Shown here: positions 1 through 9,027 of the stretch, in pieces
Layout of the letters: each line of letters opens with the position of its first letter
Position numbering within the stretch: position 1 is the stretch's first letter
Assembly (NCBI RefSeq): GCF_028550395.1
Contig: NZ_JAQQKW010000007.1
Location: forward strand, 62,001-126,000
Reading direction: 5' to 3'
DNA length: 64,000 nt
Origin: Asticcacaulis currens
GTDB lineage: Bacteria > Pseudomonadota > Alphaproteobacteria > Caulobacterales > Caulobacteraceae
The notes under the pieces: generated by a model
The model's input: only the letters and a program-made list of their open reading frames with translations
What the model was told of the DNA's origin: nothing
The model's database searches: none
Translations under genes and position numbers: made by a program

Positions 1-239
1 ACCTGACCAATGCGCTGGAATGCTATCACCCCGATGACCGTCAGCGCGTGAGCGACTGCGTGAAGGCCGCCGCCTCTCGCGGTGAGGGGTACAGCTTCGA
101 AGCGCGGCTGGTCCGCGCCGATGGCGACATCCGCACGGTTTTCAGTGAGGGCTCGGTCGAATGCGACGAGGCGGGGCAGCCCCTGTCGCTGTTCGGCGTG
201 CTTCAGGACGTGACGGGACGCAAATCTATAGCGGCGTGA
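1..239 (+). CDS. PAS-domain protein, C-terminal part (cut by window edge)
   Basis: Only the last codons are present; the frame is open from the left edge (codons begin at base 3) and stops with TGA at 237-239. The residues fit the second half of a PAS_3-type fold: a YHPDD motif at the edge, an ExRLxRxDG strand pair, and the closing strand LFGVLQDVTGRK that ends many PAS domains. Nothing follows it, so this PAS domain is C-terminal; any kinase, cyclase or receptor module would lie upstream, outside the window. The final 14 bases overlap the end of the convergent alpha-galactosidase gene. Ligand and output cannot be told from this fragment. Confidence 0.75.
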   Translation, partial: LTNALECYHPDDRQRVSDCVKAAASRGEGYSFEARLVRADGDIRTVFSEGSVECDEAGQPLSLFGVLQDVTGRKSIAA

Positions 240-1584
240 GCTTGTACAGGACGCTGGCGTGGCCGCGCAGTTCCAGCGAAATCTCTTCGTCCGCCGTTGA
301 AACGGCCCCGGTCCACAGATTGTGCACGCGCGCTTTTTCCGGCGCATTGATGGCCTTCAACGGCTGGGTCACCACCTGCGGGTGGTCGCTGATATTGAAG
401 ATAGCCAGATAGCGCGCCCCGGAATCTTTCGCGCCGTCTGCGGTTTGCGCCGTCCACACCACCTGCGCGCCGTCGTTGGAGACGGGGACGTTGTTCACAC
501 TGTCCTGATTGAGCGCGATAACCTCCTTATTGGTCAGGAGTTTCAGCGTCGCCTCATCGAGTGCGCGCAGGTCGCCGCCCATGATCAGTGGCGAGCGCGC
601 GATCGACCACAGGGTCATCAGGGTTTGCTGCTCATCGGGTGTGAACTTGGTCTTGCGCTGCCCCAGCGCCAGGAGGCCCAGCGGCAGCATGTCGGCATCG
701 GGCCACGCCCCCGGCCGGCGATAGGGGCTCCAGTCGGCCAGCCGCTTGAACTGCGCCTTCAGCATGTCCCAGCTATCCCAGAAGTCGTCGGAAATGCGCC
801 ACATCTGGGCATTGTTCTGCGCATGGACGGCCCATTTGAGGTCGGTTTCACCCGGCGACAGGCTGAGCACGATCGGGCGGCCCGATGCGGCGATGGCGGC
901 CTGTGCGCCTTCGATTTCCGGCCAGTTGATGTCATAGGGGCGGCTCATATCATCCATCTTGACGAAGTCGATGCCCCAGTCGGCAAACAGCTTAAACACT
1001 GAGTTATAATAGGCCTGCGCCCCCGGCTTCGACATATCGACGCCGTACATGTCGGTGTTCCAGGTACAGACCGAGTTGGGATTGGCCACGTCGCGCGCGG
1101 TGTATTTGGTGCCCAGAATCGGCAGGTTCTTCTCATAGGCCAGACGCGGAATGCCGCGCATCAGGTGCACGCCGAACTTCAGGCCCAAGGCGTGCACCTT
1201 GTCGGCCAGCGGCTTGAACCCCGCGCTGTTGGCCGCCGACGGGAAGCGGTTGGGCGCAGGCAGCAGGCGGCCATAGCTATCCATGGCCAGCTCTGCCCCG
1301 TGACGGTACTCATAGCCGGTGGCATTGGGCTCATACCATTGAATATCCACCGTAAACACGTCATAGCCTGCGGGTAAGAGCTTGTCGGCCATGATCTTCG
1401 CCGTCTCCAGCGCCTGCGCCTCGGTCAGGGTGGTGGCAAAGCTGTTCCAGCTGTTCCAGCCCATAGGCGGCTTGGGCGCGCGGAGGGTGGACGACCTGGG
1501 CTGTGTGGCCGCAACGGCGGGTAGGGTGGTGGCCCCGATCAGGGCCGGAGCGGCAAACAGGGCGCGACGATTCAGCGTGGACAT
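226..1584 (-). CDS. Secreted alpha-galactosidase, GH27 family
   Basis: 452 aa. The N-terminus carries a twin-arginine-like signal (NRRALF followed by a hydrophobic stretch and AVAA), so export to the periplasm or beyond by Tat is likely. The mature part opens with PPMGWNSWNSF, the hallmark of GH27 alpha-galactosidases, which hydrolyse terminal alpha-1,6-linked galactose from oligosaccharides such as melibiose or galactomannan fragments. The nucleophile should be the first Asp of FVKMDD (about D211; most homologues read KYD) and the acid/base the Asp in MWRISDD (about D266). A beta-sandwich C-terminal domain follows. It stands alone, convergent with the PAS gene. Substrate within the family is not resolved. 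Confidence 0.93.
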   Translation of the reverse strand: MSTLNRRALFAAPALIGATTLPAVAATQPRSSTLRAPKPPMGWNSWNSFATTLTEAQALETAKIMADKLLPAGYDVFTVDIQWYEPNATGYEYRHGAELAMDSYGRLLPAPNRFPSAANSAGFKPLADKVHALGLKFGVHLMRGIPRLAYEKNLPILGTKYTARDVANPNSVCTWNTDMYGVDMSKPGAQAYYNSVFKLFADWGIDFVKMDDMSRPYDINWPEIEGAQAAIAASGRPIVLSLSPGETDLKWAVHAQNNAQMWRISDDFWDSWDMLKAQFKRLADWSPYRRPGAWPDADMLPLGLLALGQRKTKFTPDEQQTLMTLWSIARSPLIMGGDLRALDEATLKLLTNKEVIALNQDSVNNVPVSNDGAQVVWTAQTADGAKDSGARYLAIFNISDHPQVVTQPLKAINAPEKARVHNLWTGAVSTADEEISLELRGHASVLYKLTPL

Positions 1585-1656
1585 AGCGGGTTCCTCTTTA
1601 ATTTGTCTGACTATTAACGCGATGTTGTCAGAACACCAGAGGGAAAATACGAGGGC

Positions 1657-2010
1657 TCAGGCGCTGCGCAGGATTTTTTCCATGGGCCTGCCCCTGGCCA
1701 GTTCGTCGATCAGCTTGTCCAGATAGCGGATTTCGCGCATCAGCGGGTCTTCGATCTCTTCGATGCGCACGCCACAGATCACGCCCCTGATCAGGTGGCG
1801 TGACGGATGCAATTGCGGGGCCTGAGCGAAGAAATCCTCAAAATTCGTCTTGGCTTCCAGATGCGCCGCCAGTTGGGGCTGATCATATCCCGTCAGCCAG
1901 CCGATGATCGCATCGACCTCGGCCTGCGTGCGCGCCTTCTTCTTTGCCTTGGTCACGTAATGGACGTACACGCTCGCGACACTTATTTGATAAATACGAT
2001 GCCGGGTCAT
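1657..2010 (-). CDS. DUF2200 family protein
   Basis: 117 aa, whole-length match by eye to the DUF2200 family: it starts [15 protein letters not shown], has the [22 protein letters not shown] segment split here between about residues 22 and 43, and ends with a segment carrying [19 protein letters not shown]. The family is soluble and has no settled function; similar proteins are found singly in many bacteria. No signal peptide or membrane segment. It lies between the GH27 gene and the divergent purD, with about 110 bases for both promoters. Family assignment is fairly sure; role unknown. Confidence 0.85.
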   Translation of the reverse strand: MTRHRIYQISVASVYVHYVTKAKKKARTQAEVDAIIGWLTGYDQPQLAAHLEAKTNFEDFFAQAPQLHPSRHLIRGVICGVRIEEIEDPLMREIRYLDKLIDELARGRPMEKILRSA

Positions 2011-2119
2011 GAGGGTTTCCGCTGCGAAAGCCTGCCCCCATCCTGCACCGGGTAGGGCTTAATCACAAACGCCGATTTTTCCGCTTGACCCAGGGGCCGT
2101 CCTGTCGGAAGTCACCCCC

Positions 2120-3385
2120 ATGAACATCATGCTGATCGGTTCGGGCGGCCGTGAACACGCCCTCGCGTGGAAAATCCGTCAGTCGCCGCGCGTGTCGCGT
2201 CTGGTCCTTGCGCCGGGCAATCCCGGCATGGCGGCGCTGGGCGAGGTGCACGACCTCAAGGTCACCGATGTGGCCGGCCTGACGGCGCTGGCGGTCGAAA
2301 TGCAGGCCGATCTGGTCGTGGTGGGTCCGGAGGCGGCGCTGGCCGAAGGCATTGCCGATGCCTTAAAGCGGGTCGGCATCCCCTGTTTTGGTCCGACGCA
2401 AAAGGCGGCGCAGCTCGAATCCTCCAAGGCCTTCACCAAAGATTTCTGCAAGCGCCACGATATCCCCACCGCGGCTTACGAGACCTTCACGGACCTCGAT
2501 GCCGCCAAAGCCTATCTGAAAACCCAGAGCGCGCCCTATATCATCAAGGCCGACGGTCTGGCGGCCGGTAAGGGCGTGGCGATTTCCCCCGACCTGCCCG
2601 ACGCCTATGCCGAGCTGGAGGCCATGTTCGGCGGGCGCTACGGCGCGGCGTCGCAAACCGTGGTCATCGAAGAATTCATGGCGGGCGAAGAGGCCTCGGT
2701 CTTCGCCCTTGCCGATGGCGAAACGGCGATCCTGTTCGGCTATGCGCAGGACCACAAGCGCGCCTTTGACGGCGATGCGGGGCCCAATACGGGCGGCATG
2801 GGCACCTATAGCCCGGCCCCGGTGGTCACTCAGGATATTCTCGACATTACCGAGCGTGAGATTCTGGCCCCCACCATGGCGGGTATGAAGGCCGAAGGGA
2901 ACGCCTATACGGGCGTGCTCTATGCGGGTCTGATGATCGAAAATGGTCGCCCGCGTCTGGTCGAATACAATGCCCGCTTCGGCGACCCGGAATGTCAGGT
3001 GCTGATGCTGCGCCTCAAAAGCGATCTGGTCCCCTATCTGCTGGCCGCTGCCACGGGCCGCCTGAAGGACATGCCGGCACCGGAATGGTACGAAGACGCC
3101 GCCGTCTGCGTGGTCTTCGCCGCCAATGGCTATCCGGACAGCCCCGTCGGCGGCTCGATCATCCGTGGGGTCGAACATGACTTTGGCCCCGATGTCAGCG
3201 TCTTTCACGCCGGCACGAAGCGGCTGGACGACGGGCGTCTGGCGGCAGCGGGCGGGCGCGTGCTCAATATCTGCGCGCGAGGCGCGACGATTCAGGCAGC
3301 TCGCGATGCCGCCTATGCGGCCATTGCCAAGATCGACTGGCCGATGGGGTTTTATCGCTCGGACATCGGCTGGCGCGCACTTTAA
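2120..3385 (+). CDS. purD: Phosphoribosylamine-glycine ligase (GARS)
   Basis: 421 aa, normal length for PurD. It makes glycinamide ribonucleotide from phosphoribosylamine, glycine and ATP, the second step of de novo purine synthesis, in the cytoplasm. The N-terminus has the typical MNIMLIGSGGREHALAWK, followed by an ATP-grasp fold with IIKADGLAAGKGV (nucleotide-binding loop) and GPNTGGMGTYSPAP, and the metal-binding VEYNARFGDPECQ near residue 290. Only this purine gene is present here. The ATG at 2120 is the one that gives the family N-terminus. The stop codon is directly followed by the ATG of the next gene, so the two are probably cotranscribed. Confidence 0.97.
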   Translation: MNIMLIGSGGREHALAWKIRQSPRVSRLVLAPGNPGMAALGEVHDLKVTDVAGLTALAVEMQADLVVVGPEAALAEGIADALKRVGIPCFGPTQKAAQLESSKAFTKDFCKRHDIPTAAYETFTDLDAAKAYLKTQSAPYIIKADGLAAGKGVAISPDLPDAYAELEAMFGGRYGAASQTVVIEEFMAGEEASVFALADGETAILFGYAQDHKRAFDGDAGPNTGGMGTYSPAPVVTQDILDITEREILAPTMAGMKAEGNAYTGVLYAGLMIENGRPRLVEYNARFGDPECQVLMLRLKSDLVPYLLAAATGRLKDMPAPEWYEDAAVCVVFAANGYPDSPVGGSIIRGVEHDFGPDVSVFHAGTKRLDDGRLAAAGGRVLNICARGATIQAARDAAYAAIAKIDWPMGFYRSDIGWRAL

Positions 3386-3817
3386 ATGGAACTCCAACGC
3401 GCCGTCCTGAAATACGCAAAACGTAGTTTAGCGGTGACCTATGCCAGTTTTTCCTTCATTCCCATTTTGCTGACATGCCGGGTGGTCTCGGACTTCCTGT
3501 CTCATGAATTAGAACGGGAAGACGTTTTCTGGTGTTCTGTTTTATATGCCTTGTTTGCGGCCTTATGCCTTTATTTTCAGACCTATCGCCTGATTTACGA
3601 GCAGGGGCAGGTGAAGGAAAAGCGGTATGGATTGACGTTTTGGTCCGTGGGCTGTGACTCAATGGAACTAAGGCAGGTTCAAATATTGTCCACTTCTGTT
3701 TTGGCTGTCTGCAATACAGCCACGGAACGCGAATTGGGACGTATTCCCTTATCGGCTATCTCCAAGACGGATAGTGACATCTGGTTTAAGGGCTTGGAGA
3801 CGCGGCGTTTCGGATAG
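3386..3817 (+). CDS. Small two-helix membrane protein, unknown function
   Basis: 143 aa, unrecognised. Two hydrophobic helices are visible at about residues 15-35 and 46-66, with the remaining 75 residues polar and probably cytoplasmic or periplasmic. Its ATG touches the purD stop codon, so translation is probably coupled to purD. Codon use looks less GC-biased than purD (many T- and A-ending codons), which may mean later acquisition. It ends eight bases before the convergent TonB-receptor gene, leaving no room for a separate terminator. Reality is supported by the open frame and tight fit; no function is proposed. Confidence 0.6.
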   Translation: MELQRAVLKYAKRSLAVTYASFSFIPILLTCRVVSDFLSHELEREDVFWCSVLYALFAALCLYFQTYRLIYEQGQVKEKRYGLTFWSVGCDSMELRQVQILSTSVLAVCNTATERELGRIPLSAISKTDSDIWFKGLETRRFG

Positions 3818-3825
3818 GCCGCGCC

Positions 3826-5850
3826 CTACAACTCCCGGCGTAACCGCAGGAACAGCCACGGCTGGGTGCGGTGGCGCGTCATTTCCACCGCCCGTACCGC
3901 GCCTGTGCCCCGGTCGCCGTCATAGCGCACCCGGTCATAATCATGCACGCGGCCCGGCAGGTTGTTCAGCTCGACGCGCCAGATTGTCTTCGGGCCGGGC
4001 CGGTATTCGGTAAACAGGTTCAGCTTGGCATTGCCACGCGCATAAGAGATTTCCGAAGCGCGATAAACCTTTTCGTCATAGCCGTTCCATACTGAAAAGC
4101 CCCACTGCATCCGCCGCACCGGCAGGTCCTGCGCGAACTCCAGTATCCAGTCGGTTTCGGGCTGGCGCGACAGACGGCGCTTTTCCTTCGTCACCGGATC
4201 GGTGACTTCCGACAGGAAGACGCTGCCGGTGAATTTCAGCAGGCCGCCGGGGATGCGCAGGCGGTCCATCGGCAGGGTCAGGGTAGTGCCGATCTCTTCG
4301 GCCGTGCCGTCGCCGATATTGCCCTTGGCGTCGAAGACGCTGCCGTCGGCGGCGACGATGGGGACGCGGTCGATGACGTCCGACACGTCCTTATGAATGT
4401 ATTTCAGCACCAGCGCGCCCTTGTCCCAGAAGCGGTAGCTGGCGTTCAGCTCCGTCTCCCAGCGCTTGTCGGGCTCAAGTCCGACATTGCCCGCCTTGAC
4501 CGTGGAGTCCATCAGGTCGATCGACGAGACGAAATCGTCGAAATCAAGCTGCCCCAGCACGCGCTCAACGCGCAGCAGATACTGCCACGGCCCCTTCGGT
4601 GACCACGTCACCTGCACCTTGGGCTTGGCGTAGCCAAAGCGCTTTTCGTCCGGGCGTTCGCTGGTCTGCGACAGGGTGGACCACTCGTATTTCAGGCCCG
4701 TTTCGACGCTGAGCGACGGAGTGGCGCGCCAGGTGGCCAGAAACGAGGCTTCGGTGCGGTCTTCCTCGACCTTGACGCGCGAAGCCGGCAGGTCCACCGC
4801 CGCGTCATTGACCGTCAGGGCGGTGTCGCTGTCGCGCGAATTATAGGCCTTTTCCAGCCCGACCTCATAGGTCAGGCGCTCGCTGCGCGTCCAGATCAGT
4901 TGTCCGGAGACGATGTTTTCCGTCTCGACTGAATCATCGAGGAACCGCGTCTCTTCCGACAGGCTGATATAGAAGTCGTCGCCTTTTTCGTGCGTATATT
5001 TAGCCAGACCGTTGAGTTTCAGCGTGAAGGCCTTGCCCAGCGGGCGGATATACTGAAACCCGCCTTCGCGCAGATCTTCGCGGTAATCGAGATTTTCCAC
5101 CGCCGTCGTGTCGGTGATGTAGCGGTAATTGCCCTCATAGCGGTCGGGCGTCCATTTGCCGTTCAGCGTCAGCTTGCCGCCCCATAACGGATGCGAGGCG
5201 ACGCCGTTCAGCTCAAACCCCTTGGCTCCCGCTTCGCCGATGATGCGGGTGCGGCGTATGGGGCTGCCGTCGGTGGGATAGACGGTCTTGTCGCCATTGC
5301 TGCCCTCTTCGTCGAAGCTGCTGAAGACGGTGCCCGACAGCTCCAGCGTCTTGTCCCCGGCATTGCGGCTATAGGTGATGCGCCCCGTCGGCTTGACCCA
5401 GCCATTGCGCAGGAAACGGGCGTTAGCAATGACGGTCAGGGTCGGCTTTGCCGAGGCCTTGCGGATGATATTCACCACCTGCGTCTGACCCTGCATGTCG
5501 ATGCCTTCGGCCCCGCCGATGATCAGGTCGATGCGTTCCACCGTACCCGCCGGGATGCGGTTGAGGATGTCGGTCAGCTTGTCCGACTTGCTGGTCGGGC
5601 GCTGGCCGTCGATCAGCACATTACCGGCCGCCGCCGCAAAACCGCGCACCTGATCGACGTTTTTCAGCGTAAAGCCCGGCACGCGGTTGACCATGTCCAG
5701 CGCCGACTGCACCTGAAACGTGCTGAAAAAGGCCTGATCATAGGGGATGACCTGACGCGAGGCGGGGGCGTCGGTGGTCTGAGCCTGTGCCATAACCGGC
5801 AGACCGCACAGAAGGGCGGTGGCACACATCAGGGCCTTGGGGAAGGTCAT
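3826..5850 (-). CDS. TonB-dependent outer-membrane receptor
   Basis: 674 aa from the chosen ATG at 5850; a longer frame reaches 5925, but the 5850 start gives a clean signal peptide (MTFPKALMCATALLCGLPVMAQAQ in two parts: charged start, hydrophobic core, AQA cleavage site). A plug domain follows, with LDMVNRVPGFTL, VLIDGQRPTSK and VERIDLIIGG at roughly residues 45-130, then a beta-barrel rich in alternating aromatic strands to the C-terminus. Such receptors import scarce ligands through the outer membrane using TonB energy. The C-terminal residue is Leu rather than the usual Phe. No substrate gene adjoins it, so the ligand is unknown. Confidence 0.9.
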   Translation of the reverse strand: MTFPKALMCATALLCGLPVMAQAQTTDAPASRQVIPYDQAFFSTFQVQSALDMVNRVPGFTLKNVDQVRGFAAAAGNVLIDGQRPTSKSDKLTDILNRIPAGTVERIDLIIGGAEGIDMQGQTQVVNIIRKASAKPTLTVIANARFLRNGWVKPTGRITYSRNAGDKTLELSGTVFSSFDEEGSNGDKTVYPTDGSPIRRTRIIGEAGAKGFELNGVASHPLWGGKLTLNGKWTPDRYEGNYRYITDTTAVENLDYREDLREGGFQYIRPLGKAFTLKLNGLAKYTHEKGDDFYISLSEETRFLDDSVETENIVSGQLIWTRSERLTYEVGLEKAYNSRDSDTALTVNDAAVDLPASRVKVEEDRTEASFLATWRATPSLSVETGLKYEWSTLSQTSERPDEKRFGYAKPKVQVTWSPKGPWQYLLRVERVLGQLDFDDFVSSIDLMDSTVKAGNVGLEPDKRWETELNASYRFWDKGALVLKYIHKDVSDVIDRVPIVAADGSVFDAKGNIGDGTAEEIGTTLTLPMDRLRIPGGLLKFTGSVFLSEVTDPVTKEKRRLSRQPETDWILEFAQDLPVRRMQWGFSVWNGYDEKVYRASEISYARGNAKLNLFTEYRPGPKTIWRVELNNLPGRVHDYDRVRYDGDRGTGAVRAVEMTRHRTQPWLFLRLRREL

Positions 5851-5937
5851 AAAGATCCTGTCGGAAAGAGGGCGAAAACCTATCGCAACTGAAACCTCTT
5901 TCTCACAGGGCGGCCCGCGGCCCAAGTGAACATTCTT

Positions 5938-7005
5938 TTATTTTATGAACGATTTGTCATTAACGGATGACGTTTCTGGCGCAAAAGGCGTCAGGGCCAT
6001 GAGCGCCCGCATGAAGCCCGCCTGATCGTCAAAGCGCGCAGTGATGGGCAGGAAGGCGATCTTTTCGCGCCATGCCGGGCTGAGCTTCACCCAATCCTTT
6101 TCCGTGGTGATCAGGGTCGCGTCGCGCGCCTGCGCCTGCGTTTCCAGCGCGCTCAGATCGGCCTCGCTCAGCGGCTCATGGTCGGCATAGGCGTGGAAAT
6201 CGGCCACCGCATAGCCCAGCCCTTCCAGCGTAGCGCGGAACTTCCACGGCTTGGCGATGCCAGCAAAGGCCACCACCTTGCCCGGTTCGCCCACCGGCAT
6301 CGGGATCAGGCGCGCCACAAACACCGGCAGGTCGCCAAACAGGCGCAACAGCTTCTGATCAACGACGGATTTCTCATCCGGCAGCCACAGGACGACGATA
6401 TCGGCGCGTTTGAGGGCGATGGCCAGAGGTTCCCGCATCGGCCCCATCGGGAACACAGACCCGTCACCAAACGGCCAGCCGTCATTCGTGGTGTCGCCAT
6501 CGACGACCAGCAGGTGAATATCCTTGGCGATCTTCACATTCTGATGCGCGTCATCGGCAATGGCGATCTCAAAACCCTCGCCTTCGATCAGGCGCAGGCC
6601 TTCGGCGCGGTCGCGCGCAATCACCATATCGTAGTCGCGCGCCAGCATCAGGGCCTCATCGCCCACTTCGGCGGCGCTGTGGACGGTGGGATCGACCCTG
6701 ACCGGGCCGCTCAGCGATCCGCCATAGCCGCGCGACAGGCCGCTGGCCCTGTGGCCCAGCTTTTTCAGGCGGCGCAGCAGTTCGCGCTCGATCGGCGTCT
6801 TGCCCGACCCGCCCAGCGTCGCATTGCCGACTGAGATGACGCAGACGGGCGAGCGATAGGGCTTGGCCGTCAGAAAGCGCGTGAGCGTCACCGCCTCCCA
6901 GATCCACGCCAGCGGGGCCAAAGCGTAGCGGGTAATTGGCGCGCCCTTCGCCTCGCGCTTGTACCACCAGTCGGGGGTCTTCAATCGGCGGGCTTTAAGC
7001 GGCAT
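5938..7005 (-). CDS. lpxK: Tetraacyldisaccharide 4'-kinase (lipid A synthesis)
   Basis: 355 aa from ATG 7005. LpxK phosphorylates the 4' position of the lipid A disaccharide at the inner membrane, making lipid IVA. The start is set by the family N-terminus (LKTPDWWY), a hydrophobic anchor near residues 20-45 (ALAPLAWIWEAVT), and the P-loop ISVGNATLGGSGKTP at about residue 55; GLSRGYGG and the DDAHQN segment follow, where many homologues have DDGFQ(N/H). A longer frame to 7101 has no family match and would run further into waaA. The start overlaps the waaA stop by 11 bases. Last gene of the envelope operon. Confidence 0.95.
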   Translation of the reverse strand: MPLKARRLKTPDWWYKREAKGAPITRYALAPLAWIWEAVTLTRFLTAKPYRSPVCVISVGNATLGGSGKTPIERELLRRLKKLGHRASGLSRGYGGSLSGPVRVDPTVHSAAEVGDEALMLARDYDMVIARDRAEGLRLIEGEGFEIAIADDAHQNVKIAKDIHLLVVDGDTTNDGWPFGDGSVFPMGPMREPLAIALKRADIVVLWLPDEKSVVDQKLLRLFGDLPVFVARLIPMPVGEPGKVVAFAGIAKPWKFRATLEGLGYAVADFHAYADHEPLSEADLSALETQAQARDATLITTEKDWVKLSPAWREKIAFLPITARFDDQAGFMRALMALTPFAPETSSVNDKSFIK

Positions 7006-8320
7006 CCGCCGCCTCATGGCTTTCGTCGTCCGGGCTGGGGGCGTTACCGGGCAGGAAGGGTTTGAGATGCGCCATGACGGTATCGAGCGTCCCGGCCTCA
7101 CGCTGCGCCAGCGCCTGAGCGATACGGTGCGCGTCGAGCAGGGCCGCCGGATTGTCGATCAGCCCCTCCGCCAGAAAGCCCAGCTCCTGCCGCCCGCTGA
7201 CGCGGAAGGCGGCCCCGGCGTCGAACATCTGCTGATAGACGGCGTCCCAGTTATAGAGGTCCGGGCCGGTGATCACGGCCTTGCCCAGCCGCGCGGCCTC
7301 CAGCGGGTTGTGGCCGCCGATATTTTCGGAGAAGCTTCCTGCCATGATGACCATGTCCGCCAGCCGGAAAAACACGCCCAGTTCGCCGAGCGTGTCGGCG
7401 AGATAAATATGCGTCTCTGTGCTCGGGCTGTCCAGTTTTGATCGTTGGCTGACGCGAAAACCGAGGGCTTCCAGATCAAGCCGGATGGCTTCGGCACGCA
7501 CCGGGTGGCGCGGCGCGATGACCAGCAGCGCCCCCGTCTGGCGCAGGATGTCTTCCAGCGCTGTGGCGATATAGGCTTCTTCGGTCGGATGCGTGCTGGC
7601 GGCCAGTATGACCGTACGCCCGGCAAACAGCGCCTCCAGCGCTTCACGCTTTTGGGCGTCATCGGGCAGGGGCGCACCGATGGTCTTCAGATTGGCCAGC
7701 GGTCCCATCTGCTCCGCCTCGGCCCCAAGCATGTCTCTCAATCGTTGATCAGAGCCGCTGTCCTGCGGCAGGATGAGAGCAAAGCCCTTCAGCAGGCTTT
7801 GCATTGAACGGCGGATGTTTTGCCAGCCCTGATGCGTTTTGGCGGTGATGCGCGCGCTGATCAGCAGGCGGGTGATGCGGCGCTGATCGAGCCCCCTCAG
7901 CAGGTTCGGCCACAGGTCGCTTTCGATAAAGATCGCCAGATCGGGGTGCCAGTGGTCGAGGAACTTCGTCACCGCCTGCGGCGTATCGAGCGGCGCATAC
8001 TGATGCACGGCACGCTCCGGCAGGCGCTGCGACAGGATTTCCGCCGAGGTGGTGGTGGCCGTGGTGACGAGAATGTGCAGGTCGGAGTGGTCGTTCAACA
8101 GTTGATTGATGACCGGCAGGGCCGACAGGCTTTCGCCGACGCTGACGCCGTGCAGCCAGATCAGCGGCCCGTCCGGGCGCGGCTTTCCGGCGATGCCCAG
8201 CCGCTCATTGAGGCGCGCCGGGTCTTCCTTGTTGCGCGCCGCGCGGTGCCACAACAGGTTGGGCGCGATGGCGTGAAAGGCCTGCATGGCGGCGGCGTAG
8301 AGGCGGAGCATCAGGGTCAT
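6995..8320 (-). CDS. waaA: 3-deoxy-D-manno-octulosonate (Kdo) transferase
   Basis: 441 aa. WaaA (KdtA, GT30) adds Kdo from CMP-Kdo to the lipid A precursor on the cytoplasmic face of the inner membrane. Diagnostic segments are the membrane anchor at the N-terminus, LNERLG, GPLIWLHGVSVGE (with the catalytic Glu of SVGE), FIESDLWPNLL, and the nucleotide-sugar site around SENIGGHNPLEAARLGK near residue 340. Its start overlaps the DUF374 gene by four bases (ATGA) and its end overlaps lpxK by 11, so the three are translated from one message. Whether it adds one or two Kdo residues cannot be seen. Confidence 0.96.
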   Translation of the reverse strand: MTLMLRLYAAAMQAFHAIAPNLLWHRAARNKEDPARLNERLGIAGKPRPDGPLIWLHGVSVGESLSALPVINQLLNDHSDLHILVTTATTTSAEILSQRLPERAVHQYAPLDTPQAVTKFLDHWHPDLAIFIESDLWPNLLRGLDQRRITRLLISARITAKTHQGWQNIRRSMQSLLKGFALILPQDSGSDQRLRDMLGAEAEQMGPLANLKTIGAPLPDDAQKREALEALFAGRTVILAASTHPTEEAYIATALEDILRQTGALLVIAPRHPVRAEAIRLDLEALGFRVSQRSKLDSPSTETHIYLADTLGELGVFFRLADMVIMAGSFSENIGGHNPLEAARLGKAVITGPDLYNWDAVYQQMFDAGAAFRVSGRQELGFLAEGLIDNPAALLDAHRIAQALAQREAGTLDTVMAHLKPFLPGNAPSPDDESHEAADAA

Positions 8321-9027
8321 GCGGCCCCCGAAGCGGCACCGGTCAGGGCGTCGGCGCGGTCGGTGAGGGCGCTTAAGCGCTCGCCCAGTTCAACCCGGCG
8401 CGCCTCAAGCTGTGCTTCATCGGCGTCGGGTGCGATGGGCGGGTGCACCTCCCACAGCATGGCCCCTACGGCGAAGGGCAGGGGGATGCGCTGACGGTCC
8501 CAGCTATTCAGCGACAGGTAGCGCGATGACGACTGTCCGATCAGGATGATGGGCGCGCCGGACATCTGCGACAGTTTCAGCGACCCCTCGGTCATGTCGC
8601 GCGCCGGGCCGCGCGGGCCGTCGGGCGTCAGGGCCACGGCATTGCCGGCGCGTATCCAGCGCAGCATGTCGCGGAAGGCCTGCGCGCCGCCCTTCTGCTT
8701 TGTGGGGTCTGTCTTCTTGGCGGCCGATCCGCGGATAATGTGATAGCCGAAGAGTGTGTTGGTACGGACTGAAAAATCACCACTTTTCGACAGAGAGACC
8801 AGTATGGCCATCTTCTGCGCGCGGTCGAGCGGCCAGCAGGCGGGGGCATAGTGCACGCGCTGATGCCACAGCAGCAACAGCGCCGGGCCGCCCTGAGCCC
8901 ACACGGCTTCGGCGGCCTCCCGGCCTTCGTGCGTCCAGCGCGTCGTGCGGTAGCAGAATTTCAGATAGCCGACGATCAGCCGCGCCATAAAGGCCTGAAA
9001 GCCATCGGATTCGAGCAGGGACTTCAT
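8317..9027 (-). CDS. DUF374 lysophospholipid acyltransferase-like protein
   Basis: 236 aa. Matches DUF374, a branch of the LPLAT/AGPAT acyltransferase superfamily often found beside waaA and lpxK in alphaproteobacteria. Visible markers: LLLLWHQRVHYAP near residue 50 in the place of the HxxxxD-type block, FSVRTNTLFGYHIIRGSAAK near residue 85, and ALTPDGPRGPARDMTEGSL near residue 135, the most conserved family segment. By context it probably acylates a lipid A or related glycolipid intermediate, which is inference. It overlaps the ABC gene upstream and waaA downstream by four bases each. Confidence 0.88.
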   Translation of the reverse strand: MKSLLESDGFQAFMARLIVGYLKFCYRTTRWTHEGREAAEAVWAQGGPALLLLWHQRVHYAPACWPLDRAQKMAILVSLSKSGDFSVRTNTLFGYHIIRGSAAKKTDPTKQKGGAQAFRDMLRWIRAGNAVALTPDGPRGPARDMTEGSLKLSQMSGAPIILIGQSSSRYLSLNSWDRQRIPLPFAVGAMLWEVHPPIAPDADEAQLEARRVELGERLSALTDRADALTGAASGAA